Below, one piece after another: positions 1 through 10,564 of a DNA stretch of 64,000 nt; within the stretch, counting starts at the first letter, position 1; every line of letters begins with the position of its first letter. The notes beneath the pieces were generated by a model. It saw only the letters and a program-made list of their open reading frames with translations, did no database searches and had not been told where the DNA came from. Origin of the DNA: Avibacterium avium (lineage in GTDB: Bacteria > Pseudomonadota > Gammaproteobacteria > Enterobacterales > Pasteurellaceae); contig NZ_UGSP01000001.1 of NCBI RefSeq assembly GCF_900454535.1, positions 290,501 through 354,500 on the forward strand, read 5' to 3'. Both the position numbers and the translations under genes were made by a program.

Positions 1-909
1 ACCGATCATCACACCGGCGATAATACGCCAAGAGGCAATGCGTGCGAACACAATCACCGCCGCACCAATTAATAATGCAAGGGTAGAAACTTCACCGATT
101 GAACCTGGGATATTCCCTAAGAATGCGTCCATCCATTGAATTGGCTGACCTGTGGTTACTTGTTTTAATGCACCTTGACCGCCTGTTGCCCATTGTGAAA
201 GTGCAGTTGCGCCAGAGAAACCATCAGCTGCGATCCATACCGAATCCCCTGAGATTTGTGCTGGATAAGCAAAGAATAAAAACGCACGACCTGCTAATGC
301 TGGGTTCATAAAGTTTTTACCTACACCACCAAACACTTCTTTGGCCACCACAACCCCAAACGTTGTCGCTAACGCCGCTTGCCATAATGGCAATGTTGGC
401 GGAACGATAAGGGCTAATAAAATAGAGGTTACGAAGAAACCTTCGTTAATTTCGTGTTTACGCACTGTGGCAAATAACACTTCCCAGAAACCGCCCACAA
501 GGAATACGGTTAAATAAATTGGTAGGAAGAAAATTGCACCTAATGCCATTTTTGCTAGCACGCCAGCATCTTGTGAAACCAATCCTAATGCGTTGGCTAA
601 AGCAAAATGCCAGTCATTGGCCACATTTTGTGCCAAGTTCTGTGCAAAATCGCCCACTTTTAATGCAAGGATAGATTGCTCACCTACATTAAACATACCG
701 TAGAACATTGCTGGGAATAATGCCAACCACACTAATACCATCATACGTTTAGAATCTAACGCATCACGGACGTGAGAAGCTTTCGCCGTTACCGTACCTG
801 GCGTGTATAAGAAAGTTGCCGTTGCTTCATAAAGGGCATACCACTTCTCATATTTACCACCCGGTAAAAAAGCAGGTTCCATTTTCTCTAAAAGATGTTT
901 TAAACCCAT
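1..909 (-). CDS. nqrB: Na+-translocating NADH:quinone reductase subunit B (partial, C-terminus outside window)
   Basis: Membrane subunit of the Na+-NQR complex, which oxidises NADH, reduces ubiquinone and pumps Na+ across the inner membrane. About 303 N-terminal residues are visible, starting [12 protein letters not shown] at the ATG at 909; the rest lies beyond base 1. Several hydrophobic membrane segments are seen. The motif SGAT, with its Thr near residue 235, matches the covalent FMN attachment site known for NqrB. It begins 2 bases after the nqrA stop, so the two are co-transcribed; the remaining nqr genes should follow outside the window. Confidence 0.95.
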   Translation of the reverse strand, partial: MGLKHLLEKMEPAFLPGGKYEKWYALYEATATFLYTPGTVTAKASHVRDALDSKRMMVLVWLALFPAMFYGMFNVGEQSILALKVGDFAQNLAQNVANDWHFALANALGLVSQDAGVLAKMALGAIFFLPIYLTVFLVGGFWEVLFATVRKHEINEGFFVTSILLALIVPPTLPLWQAALATTFGVVVAKEVFGGVGKNFMNPALAGRAFLFFAYPAQISGDSVWIAADGFSGATALSQWATGGQGALKQVTTGQPIQWMDAFLGNIPGSIGEVSTLALLIGAAVIVFARIASWRIIAGVMIG

Positions 910-911
910 TT

Positions 912-2628
<1,717 letters not shown>

Positions 2629-2940
2629 TTATTGTCCAACCCCTAAACAATTTGGTGATTTCGGAAACTGCTGCTCCAAGGCTTGCCATTCATCTAAGGT
2701 ATAAGTATGCAACGCCAAAGCGTGAATGCCATTTTTCAATTCTTCCGCTAATAATTGATACAGCATTTGGTGGCGTGCAACCTTTCTCACCCCATTAAAC
2801 GCATCACTCACTAGCACCACTTTAAAATGCGAATCCGCACCGCGCCCTGAGCTGTGCATATGGCTTTCATTTTCAATATGTAAAAAGTGCGGTGCAAATT
2901 TTTGCGAAATTTTTTGTTCTAAAACTTGTTGAACACCCAT
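2629..2940 (-). CDS. bolA: BolA family protein
   Basis: 103 residues from the ATG at 2940, chosen because AAGGAAAGG sits just upstream; a longer reading to 2991 lacks a ribosome binding site and adds a non-conserved lysine-rich leader. BolA proteins bind monothiol glutaredoxins and [2Fe-2S] clusters and act in iron-sulphur homeostasis and stress morphology. The conserved core HMHSSGRGADSHFKVVLVS with an invariant His is present. Divergent from the YajG-type lipoprotein gene, as in E. coli where yajG and bolA are neighbours. Confidence 0.9.
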   Translation of the reverse strand: MGVQQVLEQKISQKFAPHFLHIENESHMHSSGRGADSHFKVVLVSDAFNGVRKVARHQMLYQLLAEELKNGIHALALHTYTLDEWQALEQQFPKSPNCLGVGQ

Positions 2941-3057
2941 TATCCTTTCCTTCTTTTTATAAACTAACACAATAAAAATTTGCTTTTGCAAAGACTATAC
3001 ATTCATACTGAAGTTTGCAAGAATAGCCGTATCTTTTTTATTCGCGAGGAAATGACT

Positions 3058-3654
3058 ATGCGTTTTGCTAAACTCTCTCTGATCACTTTATTTTCAACTA
3101 CATTCCTGTTATCTGCTTGTCAAACTCCGCCAAGCAACACGTTACACTTTAGCCCTTCAAGCCCTGTTGTACAATTTAACGCAGCCAACCAACAAGCAGT
3201 GCTGAATATCCTTACCCGTGATGTTCGTCAGCACAAAGAGATTTCTAGCTATGTTTATGATGGTAAAATCTTTAAATTGATGGCACAGCCTGAAGTCATT
3301 CAACTTTTTGATCAAGTCATCAAACAAGATCTCAATGCCAAAGGCTTTAAAATTGCACAAACGCCTGCGCAATCAAATACCAATGTCATTTTGAGTATCA
3401 CGCATTTTTATGCAGATGTCGATCAAGGAAACCTACGCTATAAAATCACCAGCAATGTACAGGTGAATGTACAAGTGCAAGGTGCAAAAGGGCAATTTAG
3501 CAAAAATATTGGATCAACCCAAAGCCAAGAAGGGGCATTTACAGCGAAAAATGAAAATATTCAAAATGTATTAGGCAAAACCTTTGAAGAAGTGGTGCAA
3601 CGCATTTATCAAGATCAAGAAATTGCCAATGCAATCAACCGTTATGCCAACTAA
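3058..3654 (+). CDS. YajG family lipoprotein
   Basis: 198 residues from the ATG at 3058; GAGGA at 3046-3050 is correctly spaced for this start, while the in-frame ATG at 3052 is too close. The N-terminus is a lipoprotein signal, MRFAKL followed by a hydrophobic stretch and the lipobox LLSAC with Cys21 as the lipidation site. The body resembles the YajG family (outer-membrane-associated lipoproteins of unknown biochemical function). Position next to bolA supports this. I do not assign a symbol because the similarity is by architecture and neighbourhood only. Confidence 0.75.
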   Translation: MRFAKLSLITLFSTTFLLSACQTPPSNTLHFSPSSPVVQFNAANQQAVLNILTRDVRQHKEISSYVYDGKIFKLMAQPEVIQLFDQVIKQDLNAKGFKIAQTPAQSNTNVILSITHFYADVDQGNLRYKITSNVQVNVQVQGAKGQFSKNIGSTQSQEGAFTAKNENIQNVLGKTFEEVVQRIYQDQEIANAINRYAN

Positions 3655-3721
3655 TTTGTCTTAAATAAAATTAAAATTTGGAATCTAACGCACAATTTTT
3701 GAAAAATCTGATAAATTTTTC

Positions 3722-3750
3722 TTGATACTGTATATGAATACAGTTATATT
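3722..3750 (+). promoter_or_regulatory. recA (left copy) promoter with LexA box
   Basis: TTGATA (3722-3727), a 17-base spacer and TATATT (3745-3750). The spacer is almost filled by the LexA box CTGTATATGAATACAG (3728-3743), matching the gamma-proteobacterial CTG-N10-CAG operator. LexA would block RNA polymerase directly, giving SOS control. Confidence 0.88.
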
Positions 3751-3795
3751 GTGCGGCAGTTTCGTTTTGATAATGAATTTAAGAGGACAAGCAAA

Positions 3796-4905
3796 ATGGC
3801 GAAAGAAGATAAAGCAAAAAAAGGTGAGAAAGTGCAAATTACCAATCAAGAAGAAAAACAAAAAGCCCTTGCTGCGGCGTTAGGTCAAATTGAAAAACAA
3901 TTTGGTAAAGGTTCAATTATGAAATTAGGGGAAACCCAAGATTTGGATATTGAATCTATTTCTACAGGTTCACTGGGATTAGACATTGCCTTAGGTATCG
4001 GCGGCTTACCAATGGGGCGTATCGTAGAAATTTACGGGCCAGAATCTTCAGGGAAAACTACATTAACCCTTTCTGTTATTGCACAAGCACAAAAATTAGG
4101 CAAAACCTGTGCCTTTATTGATGCGGAACACGCCTTAGATCCAATTTATGCGGCAAAACTTGGCGTTGATGTTAAAGAATTGCTTGTTTCTCAGCCTGAC
4201 AACGGTGAAGAAGCATTAGAAATCTGTGATGCGTTGGTACGTTCTGGCGCGATTGACGTGGTGATTGTGGACTCCGTAGCCGCCCTTACGCCAAAAGCAG
4301 AAATTGAAGGAGATATGGGTGATGCGCACGTTGGTTTACAAGCGCGTTTAATGTCACAAGCCCTGCGTAAGCTCACTGGACAAATCAAAAACTCAAACTG
4401 CTTGGTGATTTTCATCAACCAAATTCGTATGAAAATTGGCGTAATGTTTGGTAACCCAGAAACCACCACTGGCGGTAATGCCTTGAAATTCTATTCTTCA
4501 GTGCGTTTAGATATTCGCCGTGTAGGTGCGGTTAAAAATGGTGATGAAATCATTGGTAACGAAACCCGTGTGAAAGTGGTGAAAAACAAAGTTGCCCCAC
4601 CATTCCGTCAAGTTGATTTCCAAATTCTTTACGGTGAAGGCATTTCACGCAATGGTGAATTAATTGAATTGGGTGTAAAACATAAATTAGTTGATAAATC
4701 TGGTGCGTGGTTCTCTTATAACGGTGAAAAAATAGGTCAAGGCAAAGCCAATGCAATGAAATGGTTAGCTGAACACCCTGAACAAGCCGAAGAATTAGAA
4801 AATAAATTACGCGAAGAGCTTTTAGCAAATCCAGACAAATCTCTCATTGCCGATATTGAAGCGGATCAAAATGAAGAGATCGCAGAAATGGATTCTGAAT
4901 TTTAA
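3796..4905 (+). CDS. recA: Recombinase RecA, left copy
   Basis: 369 residues starting [12 protein letters not shown] at 3796, after GAGGA; a longer in-frame reading from 3751 overlaps the promoter and is rejected. RecA forms ATP-dependent filaments on ssDNA, catalyses strand exchange and activates LexA self-cleavage. Walker A GPESSGKT is near residues 81-88, Walker [11 protein letters not shown] and the DNA-binding loop L2 [13 protein letters not shown] are intact. The acidic tail ([11 protein letters not shown]) is normal. A second recA lies at 20330: the two proteins differ at about five positions in the first 20 residues and by Val versus Met in the TRV/MKVV segment. Confidence 0.98.
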   Translation: MAKEDKAKKGEKVQITNQEEKQKALAAALGQIEKQFGKGSIMKLGETQDLDIESISTGSLGLDIALGIGGLPMGRIVEIYGPESSGKTTLTLSVIAQAQKLGKTCAFIDAEHALDPIYAAKLGVDVKELLVSQPDNGEEALEICDALVRSGAIDVVIVDSVAALTPKAEIEGDMGDAHVGLQARLMSQALRKLTGQIKNSNCLVIFINQIRMKIGVMFGNPETTTGGNALKFYSSVRLDIRRVGAVKNGDEIIGNETRVKVVKNKVAPPFRQVDFQILYGEGISRNGELIELGVKHKLVDKSGAWFSYNGEKIGQGKANAMKWLAEHPEQAEELENKLREELLANPDKSLIADIEADQNEEIAEMDSEF

Positions 4906-4927
4906 TCCCTTTGATTAAATCATCTCT

Positions 4928-4959
4928 AAAAAGTGCGGTAATTTTTGACCGCACTTTTT
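4928..4959 (+). terminator. recA terminator built from two inverted uptake signals
   Basis: AAAAAGTGCGGT, 8-base loop, ACCGCACTTTTT: a perfect 12-bp stem with a U-run. Both arms contain the Haemophilus-type uptake signal. Lies between recA and recX, so recX is expressed only by read-through, as commonly seen for recA-recX. Confidence 0.85.
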
Positions 4960-4990
4960 CTAACAGCAATTTAGGAATCAATGAGAAAAA

Positions 4991-5449
4991 ATGGCATCAT
5001 TGGCATTAAATTATGTGGTGAACTTGCTCTCCCGCCGCGAATATAGTGAATATGAATTGCGTTGCAAAATGCAAGAAAAAGCCTTTACAGAAGCTGAAAT
5101 TGAACAGGCTTTAGCGCTTTGTCAGGAAAAAAACTGGCAAAGTGATCGCCGTTTTACAGAAAATTATTTACATTACCGATCACAAAAAGGCTATGGACTG
5201 AATCGAATTAAACAAGAGCTTTTTCAACTTAAAGGTATTTCTTCAGAGGTCGTAGAAGACGTATTAGCAGAAATGGACATTGATTGGTTTGAGATTGCGC
5301 ATTCTGTGTTACGCAAAAAATTCCCCAATTATGCACAAGAGCAAGATTTCAAAATGAAACAAAAAATCTGGCGCTATATGCTTTCACATGGCTTTCAAAG
5401 TGAAGAATTTGCCGATTTAGTCGGCTCGGGTGAAAACGAGTTTTATTAA
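4991..5449 (+). CDS. recX: Regulatory protein RecX, left copy (intact)
   Basis: 152 residues, normal for RecX, which binds RecA filaments and limits their extension and ATPase activity. Helical repeats of the family are visible: SRREYSEYELRCKMQEK near the start, and the LHYRSQKGYGLNRIKQEL block in the middle. It lies 85 bases after recA, separated by a terminator. The right-hand copy is frameshifted, so this is probably the only functional RecX. Confidence 0.95.
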   Translation: MASLALNYVVNLLSRREYSEYELRCKMQEKAFTEAEIEQALALCQEKNWQSDRRFTENYLHYRSQKGYGLNRIKQELFQLKGISSEVVEDVLAEMDIDWFEIAHSVLRKKFPNYAQEQDFKMKQKIWRYMLSHGFQSEEFADLVGSGENEFY

Positions 5450-5601
5450 GACACAACATTTACCCCCCCTTTCTTTAGATATGCTTTCCAAGGCTTTCCA
5501 CAAAATATTGGCACAAATCCCCCTTTCTTCTTTGAGTGAACCCTACTCAGTGATAAACTAACGCCAATTTTTTTCTTAAATAATTAATATAGGAAACAAC
5601 A

Positions 5602-5715
5602 ATGCGAGCGAGTCGATATTTATTTGCTACTTTAAAAGAAACCCCGAATGATGCACAGGTGGTGAGCCATCAATTAATGTTGCGTATTTTAGGGGGTATA
5701 AGGTGTAATTGCTAG
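5602..5715 (+). pseudogene. proS: 5' fragment of proS (prolyl-tRNA synthetase)
   Basis: The ATG at 5602 and next 27 codons ([20 protein letters not shown] and onward) are identical to the start of the complete proS at 23559, then homology stops after base 5685 and nine unrelated codons lead to TAG at 5713-5715. A 37-residue product would lack every catalytic motif. It marks the left edge of the inserted DNA and retains the proS upstream region. Confidence 0.93.
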
Positions 5716-5740
5716 AGGAAAGAGAGGAAAGAGAGGAAAG
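5714..5740. repeat. Three tandem 9-bp repeats at the island's left edge
   Basis: AGAGGAAAG occurs three times in a row just past the end of the proS fragment, followed by a partial fourth unit. Nothing coding is associated. A purine-rich tract next to the junction may mark the original breakpoint. Confidence 0.7.
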
Positions 5741-5785
5741 AGGAAAATGGAGCAATATCTTTCTTTTTATTGCCCCTCATTAAGT

Positions 5786-6694
5786 TTATCTAGCAGTAAT
5801 TCTTGTTCCAGCTTGCCCTTTAATCGCTTCTAGTGCTAAATGTAAATCTGCAATAATGCCTATACCTTGTCTACGATGGGAAAGATAACGGATAATTGCA
5901 TCAACTTTAGGTTGCATTGAGCCTTTATCAAATTTATAGTTTGAAAGTTCCTCGATAGTGATGTGATCGAGTTTCTGTTGGTTTTCTTTTCCCCAGTTTA
6001 AATAAATTCCATCACCATCAGTAAGAATTATAAAATAATCTGCTTGAATTTGTTGGGCTAATAGAGCCGCTGTTGAATCTTTATCAATAACGCAGTCTAT
6101 ATTTGTTAATGAGCCTTCTTGTTTTGTTACTGGAATGCCTCCACCACCGCAACAAATAACAAGATAACCATTTTGTAATGCAAGTTCTATAGCTTGATGT
6201 TCTATGATTGACATTGGTTGGGGGGATGCTACAACGCGGCGATAATATTGCCCATCTTGTTTGAGTTTCCAACCATATTTACTCGCTAATTTGTTTCCTT
6301 CTTGATGTGAATAAACAGCACCAATAAATTTTGTTGGTTCTAAAAATGCAAAATCATTTTGTTTTACTTCAACATGAGTAAGAAAAGATAGAATAGGTTC
6401 ACTAACAATTTTACGCAATTCTTGAGTTAAAACTGTTGCAATCATTCCTTGTGTTTGAGCAACTAAATTATTTAATGGGAAATTTGATTCTTCTTGGAAA
6501 GATTCATTTTGTAGAGATAGTAAGCCCACTTGAGGACCATTACCATGTACAATAGCAATTTGGTATTTTTGTGCTAATTTTCCAATGACTCTCGCTGCTA
6601 TTTTTATATTGTCTAGCTGATTTTTATAAGAAATATTTTGCCCTCGTTTTAATAGGGCATTCCCGCCTAAGGCGATAACAATTTTAGGTTTCAT
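5786..6694 (-). CDS. Carbamate kinase (ArcC/YbcF type)
   Basis: 302 residues, normal for carbamate kinase, which transfers phosphate from carbamoyl phosphate to ADP giving ATP, CO2 and NH3. Seen: N-terminal IALGGNALLKRG, substrate loop HGNGPQVGLLSLQNE, CCGGGGIPV, and the DKDSTAALLAQQI/ILTDGDGIYLNW nucleotide region of the amino-acid-kinase fold. The start has GGAGG upstream. Within this island it is the logical ATP-yielding last step for carbamoyl phosphate made by FdrA/DUF1116 proteins, like AllK (YbcF) in E. coli; no arginine deiminase or ornithine carbamoyltransferase genes are nearby. It diverges from the DUF2877 gene. Confidence 0.92.
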   Translation of the reverse strand: MKPKIVIALGGNALLKRGQNISYKNQLDNIKIAARVIGKLAQKYQIAIVHGNGPQVGLLSLQNESFQEESNFPLNNLVAQTQGMIATVLTQELRKIVSEPILSFLTHVEVKQNDFAFLEPTKFIGAVYSHQEGNKLASKYGWKLKQDGQYYRRVVASPQPMSIIEHQAIELALQNGYLVICCGGGGIPVTKQEGSLTNIDCVIDKDSTAALLAQQIQADYFIILTDGDGIYLNWGKENQQKLDHITIEELSNYKFDKGSMQPKVDAIIRYLSHRRQGIGIIADLHLALEAIKGQAGTRITAR

Positions 6695-6790
6695 TTTTTC
6701 CTCCTTCTATGTTTAACTACGATTTTTCTTTTAATTTATTTAATAACATAATAATATACTTATATTTAATGCAAATTCCAGAGAAAAAAT

Positions 6791-7480
6791 ATGAACTATA
6801 AAGACAAAAATTTTGAATTAAATTGTACATATAAGGTTATTAGTGTTTTCGAACAAGTGGTTAATTTGAAAAAAGGTAATAAAATTTATGCCATAATGAA
6901 TCAAAAAATAAAGCCCGCACCTTATAGTTTAATATTAGAGAATGAATTATTCTTATCTATAAAAAATAATATTTCTAACACGCTTTTTATTCCTTATTTT
7001 TCTGTAGAAGAATTTGATTGTACGCTATTTCCTCAAAATAACCTATTAACAGCAAAAAACATCTCAACTTTTTTAGAGGAAATTATAAGACCTCAAGATA
7101 TGTTTGAAGTTGTTTTTCAACAAAGAAGAAAAACTGCAAAACTCAAAGAAATGTTGGGATTAGGGCGAGGACTTACGCCCAGTGGAGATGATTATATTGT
7201 TGGCTATATGGCAGCATATTATGCTGAAAATAAAGGAATTTTTAAGCCATTTGAAGAAATAGCAATCTTAGCTAAATATTGTACAAATGAGATTAGTGCA
7301 AATTATATTGAAAATGCTAGCCGTAGATTATTTAAACAGGAGATTTTAGACTTAATGAGAGAAATAGAAAATAGAGAGTATATTAATAATATGATGAGTT
7401 TTGGTTCCTCTTCCGGTATTGATCTATTATATGGTATTTTTGATTATATTAATAACAGAGATCTTTTTCATAAAATATAA
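6791..7480 (+). CDS. DUF2877 protein (YlbF/AllH-like)
   Basis: 229 residues, somewhat shorter than E. coli YlbF/AllH. The family signature GRGLTPSGDDYIVGYMAAYY is around residues 126-145. In E. coli the corresponding protein is one of three (AllF, AllG, AllH) needed for oxamate carbamoyltransferase activity; the biochemical part it plays is not clear. It is the only island gene on the plus strand. Very A+T-rich coding sequence. It converges on the NCS1 permease gene with a shared bidirectional terminator. Confidence 0.8.
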   Translation: MNYKDKNFELNCTYKVISVFEQVVNLKKGNKIYAIMNQKIKPAPYSLILENELFLSIKNNISNTLFIPYFSVEEFDCTLFPQNNLLTAKNISTFLEEIIRPQDMFEVVFQQRRKTAKLKEMLGLGRGLTPSGDDYIVGYMAAYYAENKGIFKPFEEIAILAKYCTNEISANYIENASRRLFKQEILDLMREIENREYINNMMSFGSSSGIDLLYGIFDYINNRDLFHKI

Positions 7481-7503
7481 AAGGTTTCATTACGAAACCT
7501 TTT
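7479..7503. terminator. Bidirectional terminator
   Basis: AAAAGGTTTC, loop ATTAC, GAAACCTTTT: perfect 10-bp stem with A-run and T-run on either side, between the convergent DUF2877 gene (+) and NCS1 permease gene (-). Confidence 0.85.
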
Positions 7504-7508
7504 GATTA

Positions 7509-8738
7509 TTATATTTTAGAATATTTTGTGAGTAACAAATAACATAGTGAAGCCATCAAAATAGAATCAATAGATGGAATAAAAGTTAATGTAAAAAAGC
7601 CTTTTACGGTGAGAAACCCTATTAGGGATCCAATAAGCCAAGCAAAAAATGCAGGATATTTAACTTTCGCTTCGTTTTTAATACTATTCTCATCATAGCC
7701 CATTTTCCTATTTATAAAGTAGTCTGTAATATAAATTCCACAAATAGGAGGCGTTGTTATACCAAGAAATAATAAAAATGGAATAAATAAAGCCATTATA
7801 TCTATACTACCAATCAATGCGGTAATGATACCTAATACAATTGTAATTTTCCATTTTTTCAACTGAGGGAACAGTGTAGAAAAAACTAATGTTCCTTGAA
7901 ACATATTCCCAGCATTTCCTGTTATGCAAGCAAATATAAGTACAATATAAGCTGGTAATAAACTACCAATAATTAGCATTGCATCAAGTAATGTATTTTT
8001 TCCTGTTAATGAACTTGGTGTTGCACCAATGATAAAAAGGAAAGGATAAGCAATACTAAAGGTTAAAATACCAGCAGTAATAGCTTGTTTTTTATTTTGC
8101 GTAAAACTACCAAAATCAACAGAAGTAGTAACTAAAACAATAATTGTTCCTACAACAGAAGAAATTGCTGCACCAATATTCATTGTGTGTAGTGCTGTAT
8201 TTATAGAAAACTTGCTTTTTAAAGTAAGATATAGAATAAAAAACATTAGCATAGCTATAATTGGAACAGCCCATTGAGCAACTTTGCTAAGAAAATCAAA
8301 ACCAAATGTAGTTGCACTTACGAAAATTAAACAACCAAACACAACAATTATAGGTAAAGGAACATATAAATTAAATTGAGTAAATAGAAAATCTTGTACG
8401 GTATGTCCAAACATATTAGCCGTAACAATAATCCAACCTAATAAACTGATTGCCATTAACATATTGATCGCAGTCGCACCTTGAGAACCGAAAGTAAATT
8501 TAATAATTCCGTAAGTGGGCAAGCGAGCTTTAACACCTATTGACATATTGATTATTGCGAGCAATGTTAATATTGAACTTCCTACAATAATAGCAAATAG
8601 CATTTTAGAAAAAGGGAGTTGGCTCCCTAGACTTGAAGAAGCTAATAATACAGGCGTAATTAGAATTCCCAGCAAAATCATTGAGATTTGAATAGCTGAG
8701 GCATAAGATGTGGGATTAGAACACTTTTTGTTAGCCAT
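7509..8738 (-). CDS. NCS1-family permease (cytosine/allantoin/uracil type)
   Basis: 409 residues from the ATG at 8738, which follows AAGGAG and overlaps the preceding stop by 8 bases; longer readings run into the upstream gene. About 12 hydrophobic segments spread over the protein, in the CodB-like nucleobase:cation symporter-1 layout: LLGILITPVLLASSSLGSQL near the N-terminus, then LPTYGIIKFTFGSQG and a GWIIVTANMFG membrane segment. Family substrates are nucleobases, allantoin and hydantoins. Last gene of the isochorismatase-fdrA-DUF1116 operon, so likely imports that pathway's substrate; which compound cannot be read from sequence. Confidence 0.82.
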   Translation of the reverse strand: MANKKCSNPTSYASAIQISMILLGILITPVLLASSSLGSQLPFSKMLFAIIVGSSILTLLAIINMSIGVKARLPTYGIIKFTFGSQGATAINMLMAISLLGWIIVTANMFGHTVQDFLFTQFNLYVPLPIIVVFGCLIFVSATTFGFDFLSKVAQWAVPIIAMLMFFILYLTLKSKFSINTALHTMNIGAAISSVVGTIIVLVTTSVDFGSFTQNKKQAITAGILTFSIAYPFLFIIGATPSSLTGKNTLLDAMLIIGSLLPAYIVLIFACITGNAGNMFQGTLVFSTLFPQLKKWKITIVLGIITALIGSIDIMALFIPFLLFLGITTPPICGIYITDYFINRKMGYDENSIKNEAKVKYPAFFAWLIGSLIGFLTVKGFFTLTFIPSIDSILMASLCYLLLTKYSKI

Positions 8739-9132
8739 TGTGTTTCTCCTTATGTTGATTCTGATAATAACGCCAACCTCCCATATGGCTAATCTCGATT
8801 TGTCCTTGGGTAAGCCAATTCTCACCTAAAACACCTAACACTTGATCCCCATTAGCTAAGTGTACTTTGCCTATGGTTAATCCGTTTGGCTCATTTAATA
8901 GAATAGTAGCAAGTGCGGTTGGATTTATTGCCCAAATTTCAAGCTCAACAGCATAAGCTTTTTGAGTTGTTCTTTGCATTGCTGGATGAATATCGTTGAT
9001 TGACCATAAACGATAGTATTCATCAGTTTTATCTTCACGTATAAATTGAGCTCCAACATTAAGTAAATTATGATTAAGCTCTAACCCTCGCATTAATGTT
9101 CCATTTACTGCAAATAAAATTTGTTCACACAT
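8731..9132 (-). CDS. Free-standing allophanate hydrolase C-terminal-type domain protein
   Basis: 133 residues from the ATG at 9132 (AAGGAGG upstream). The sequence resembles the C-terminal domain of allophanate hydrolase (AtzF/DUR1,2): FAVNGTLMRGLELNHNLLNVGAQF, then YRLWSIND, AVELEIWAINPTALATIL and closing MGGWRYYQNQ. There is no amidase-signature domain here. In yeast and bacterial allophanate hydrolases this C-terminal domain is reported to decarboxylate N-carboxycarbamate. Sitting between DUF1116 and an NCS1 permease, it suggests an N-carboxy or N-carbamoyl intermediate. Identification is from motif recall, not a search. Confidence 0.7.
   Translation of the reverse strand: MCEQILFAVNGTLMRGLELNHNLLNVGAQFIREDKTDEYYRLWSINDIHPAMQRTTQKAYAVELEIWAINPTALATILLNEPNGLTIGKVHLANGDQVLGVLGENWLTQGQIEISHMGGWRYYQNQHKEKHNG
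8911..8919 (+). repeat. DNA uptake signal (Hin type) in island
   Basis: AAGTGCGGT, the Haemophilus-subclade uptake signal core, inside the allophanate-hydrolase-domain gene. Its presence ties the island to naturally transformable Pasteurellaceae. Confidence 0.9.
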
Positions 9133-9145
9133 TTTGACCTCCTTA

Positions 9146-10564
9146 TTAACTATAAGTAGAGTAGTTTTGATAAAACGCATTTAAAGCTTGGGTGAAACAT
9201 TGCATTGGTGCAGTTGTAATTCCAGCACCGATTTGCCCTATACCTGCCAATTTGTGTGCAATGCCTGTATTTATAATAGGTAGAATTCCCGTATCTACCA
9301 CTTTTCGAATGTCAATACCTGCTGCGGTTGGTATGAAGTTTAATGTTGGTAAGGTAAATGCGGGATTTTGCCCTAAGCTAATGCTTTGCATCATCACACT
9401 ATTATTAAGTGCGTCATTTGTGCTTCCTCCTACAAATTTGACAATAGCTGGGGAGGATGCCATTGCAAAGCCTCCTACGCCTGCAGTTTCGGTTATTGCA
9501 CTATCACCAAGATCTGCGGCAGCATCGTTTATATCAAAATTAGGGAAAAATAATCCATTGACTGAATTTGCTGGAGCTTGAAACCATTGTCCCTTCATTG
9601 ACGAAATTTGGATACCAAAATTAACACCATTTCTTGCCATTACGGTTACCATTGTGCTGTGAGGTATGCCTTCTGCTGCTACCAACATTGTTTTACAAGC
9701 TGCCATTGATAAGTTGAGGAAAAAATGATCATTATTAGTGATAAATTGGATAGTACGTTCAATGTGTTCTAAAGGTTGGTTAATTTTAAGTAAGAACGGT
9801 AGGATTTTTTTAAGAAATAATCCTGTTGCTGCAGCATTACGATTATGAACTTCATCCCCCATATGTAAAGCTTGTGCCATTATAGGTTTCAACTCAATGG
9901 GACCACTTAACTTAAGTGTGGCAGATAATGTTTCGGCAAGTTCCGTTTTCATCCAGTTTAATCGTGTTATCACGTCTGGATTATTAGCACCAAAACGTAA
10001 TACTTTACCCAATCCCTCATTAAAATTACTAAAACAGCGGTGATGATTATGTGCCATATCCTCGATAACCCATACAGGCATAGAAGGACTAATAATTCCT
10101 GCCATTGGAGCAACTGCGTCATAGTGATGGCAAGGTTCAAAAACAATTTCTCCTTGCTCAATCAGTGATTTAGCAGCTTCTTTTGTGTTAGCCCATCCCT
10201 CAAATAAAATCGCTCCGATAATTGCACCTTGCATTGGACCACACATCGCATTCCATTGTATAGGGGGACCTGCATGGAGGATACGCTTTTTCTCTATTAA
10301 CTGCGGAATTGCTTTTCCCGCTGGTAAAATATCGACTAAAACAGGCTGTGAAGCTAAATAACGAGAGAGTGCAATTTGATTGGCTTGATTGATTTCTGAG
10401 CAATTAATCAACGTTGCTAAAGTTAATCCTGCTTGCTTATCTCCCTGAGCTGGAGGTTGCCAATGTAAGTTCTGAACTGTTCCCCCAGCTTGTTGAATAT
10501 TTTGTGCAAAGTTTTCTAATCCAATATTAATGATTGAAAGAGGCTGCTGAAAAAGATTATTCAT
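9146..10564 (-). CDS. DUF1116 protein (YlbE/AllG-like), copy 1
   Basis: 472 residues, the usual family length. Seen: GPPIQWNAMCGPMQGAI, CHHYDAVAPMAGIISPSMPV, ALHMGDEVHNRNAAATGLFL and GDSAITETAGVGGFAM, all recurrent in this family and shared with copy 2 at 15516. E. coli YlbE (AllG) is needed for carbamoyl transfer between oxalurate and phosphate in allantoin catabolism. The start overlaps the FdrA stop by 8 bases, indicating translational coupling. Both copies share the same length but the proteins are clearly diverged, arguing for different substrates or an old duplication. Confidence 0.85.
   Translation of the reverse strand: MNNLFQQPLSIINIGLENFAQNIQQAGGTVQNLHWQPPAQGDKQAGLTLATLINCSEINQANQIALSRYLASQPVLVDILPAGKAIPQLIEKKRILHAGPPIQWNAMCGPMQGAIIGAILFEGWANTKEAAKSLIEQGEIVFEPCHHYDAVAPMAGIISPSMPVWVIEDMAHNHHRCFSNFNEGLGKVLRFGANNPDVITRLNWMKTELAETLSATLKLSGPIELKPIMAQALHMGDEVHNRNAAATGLFLKKILPFLLKINQPLEHIERTIQFITNNDHFFLNLSMAACKTMLVAAEGIPHSTMVTVMARNGVNFGIQISSMKGQWFQAPANSVNGLFFPNFDINDAAADLGDSAITETAGVGGFAMASSPAIVKFVGGSTNDALNNSVMMQSISLGQNPAFTLPTLNFIPTAAGIDIRKVVDTGILPIINTGIAHKLAGIGQIGAGITTAPMQCFTQALNAFYQNYSTYS

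Larger units (their letters stand above)
3796..5685 (+). repeat. Left copy of recA-recX-'proS direct duplication
   Basis: 1890 bases that recur at 20330-23642, where a 1420-bp insertion sequence interrupts them. Similarity runs from the recA start (weak over the first 20 codons, near-identical afterwards) through recX and the recX-proS gap into codon 28 of proS, and stops at 5685. Both copies point the same way. Confidence 0.93.

Noticed and set aside
5602-5715. 37-codon ORF as a real small protein
   Set aside because: It is the start of proS joined to nine unrelated codons; no function expected.
5740-5786. Hairpin GGAGCAATA/TATTGCCCC as terminator of the carbamate kinase gene
   Set aside because: Arms mismatch and the loop is 10 bases with only a short T-run; not convincing enough to list.
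8739-8825. Longer start for the NCS1 permease
   Set aside because: The extension would lie within the upstream gene and lacks a ribosome binding site; the ATG at 8738 has AAGGAG.
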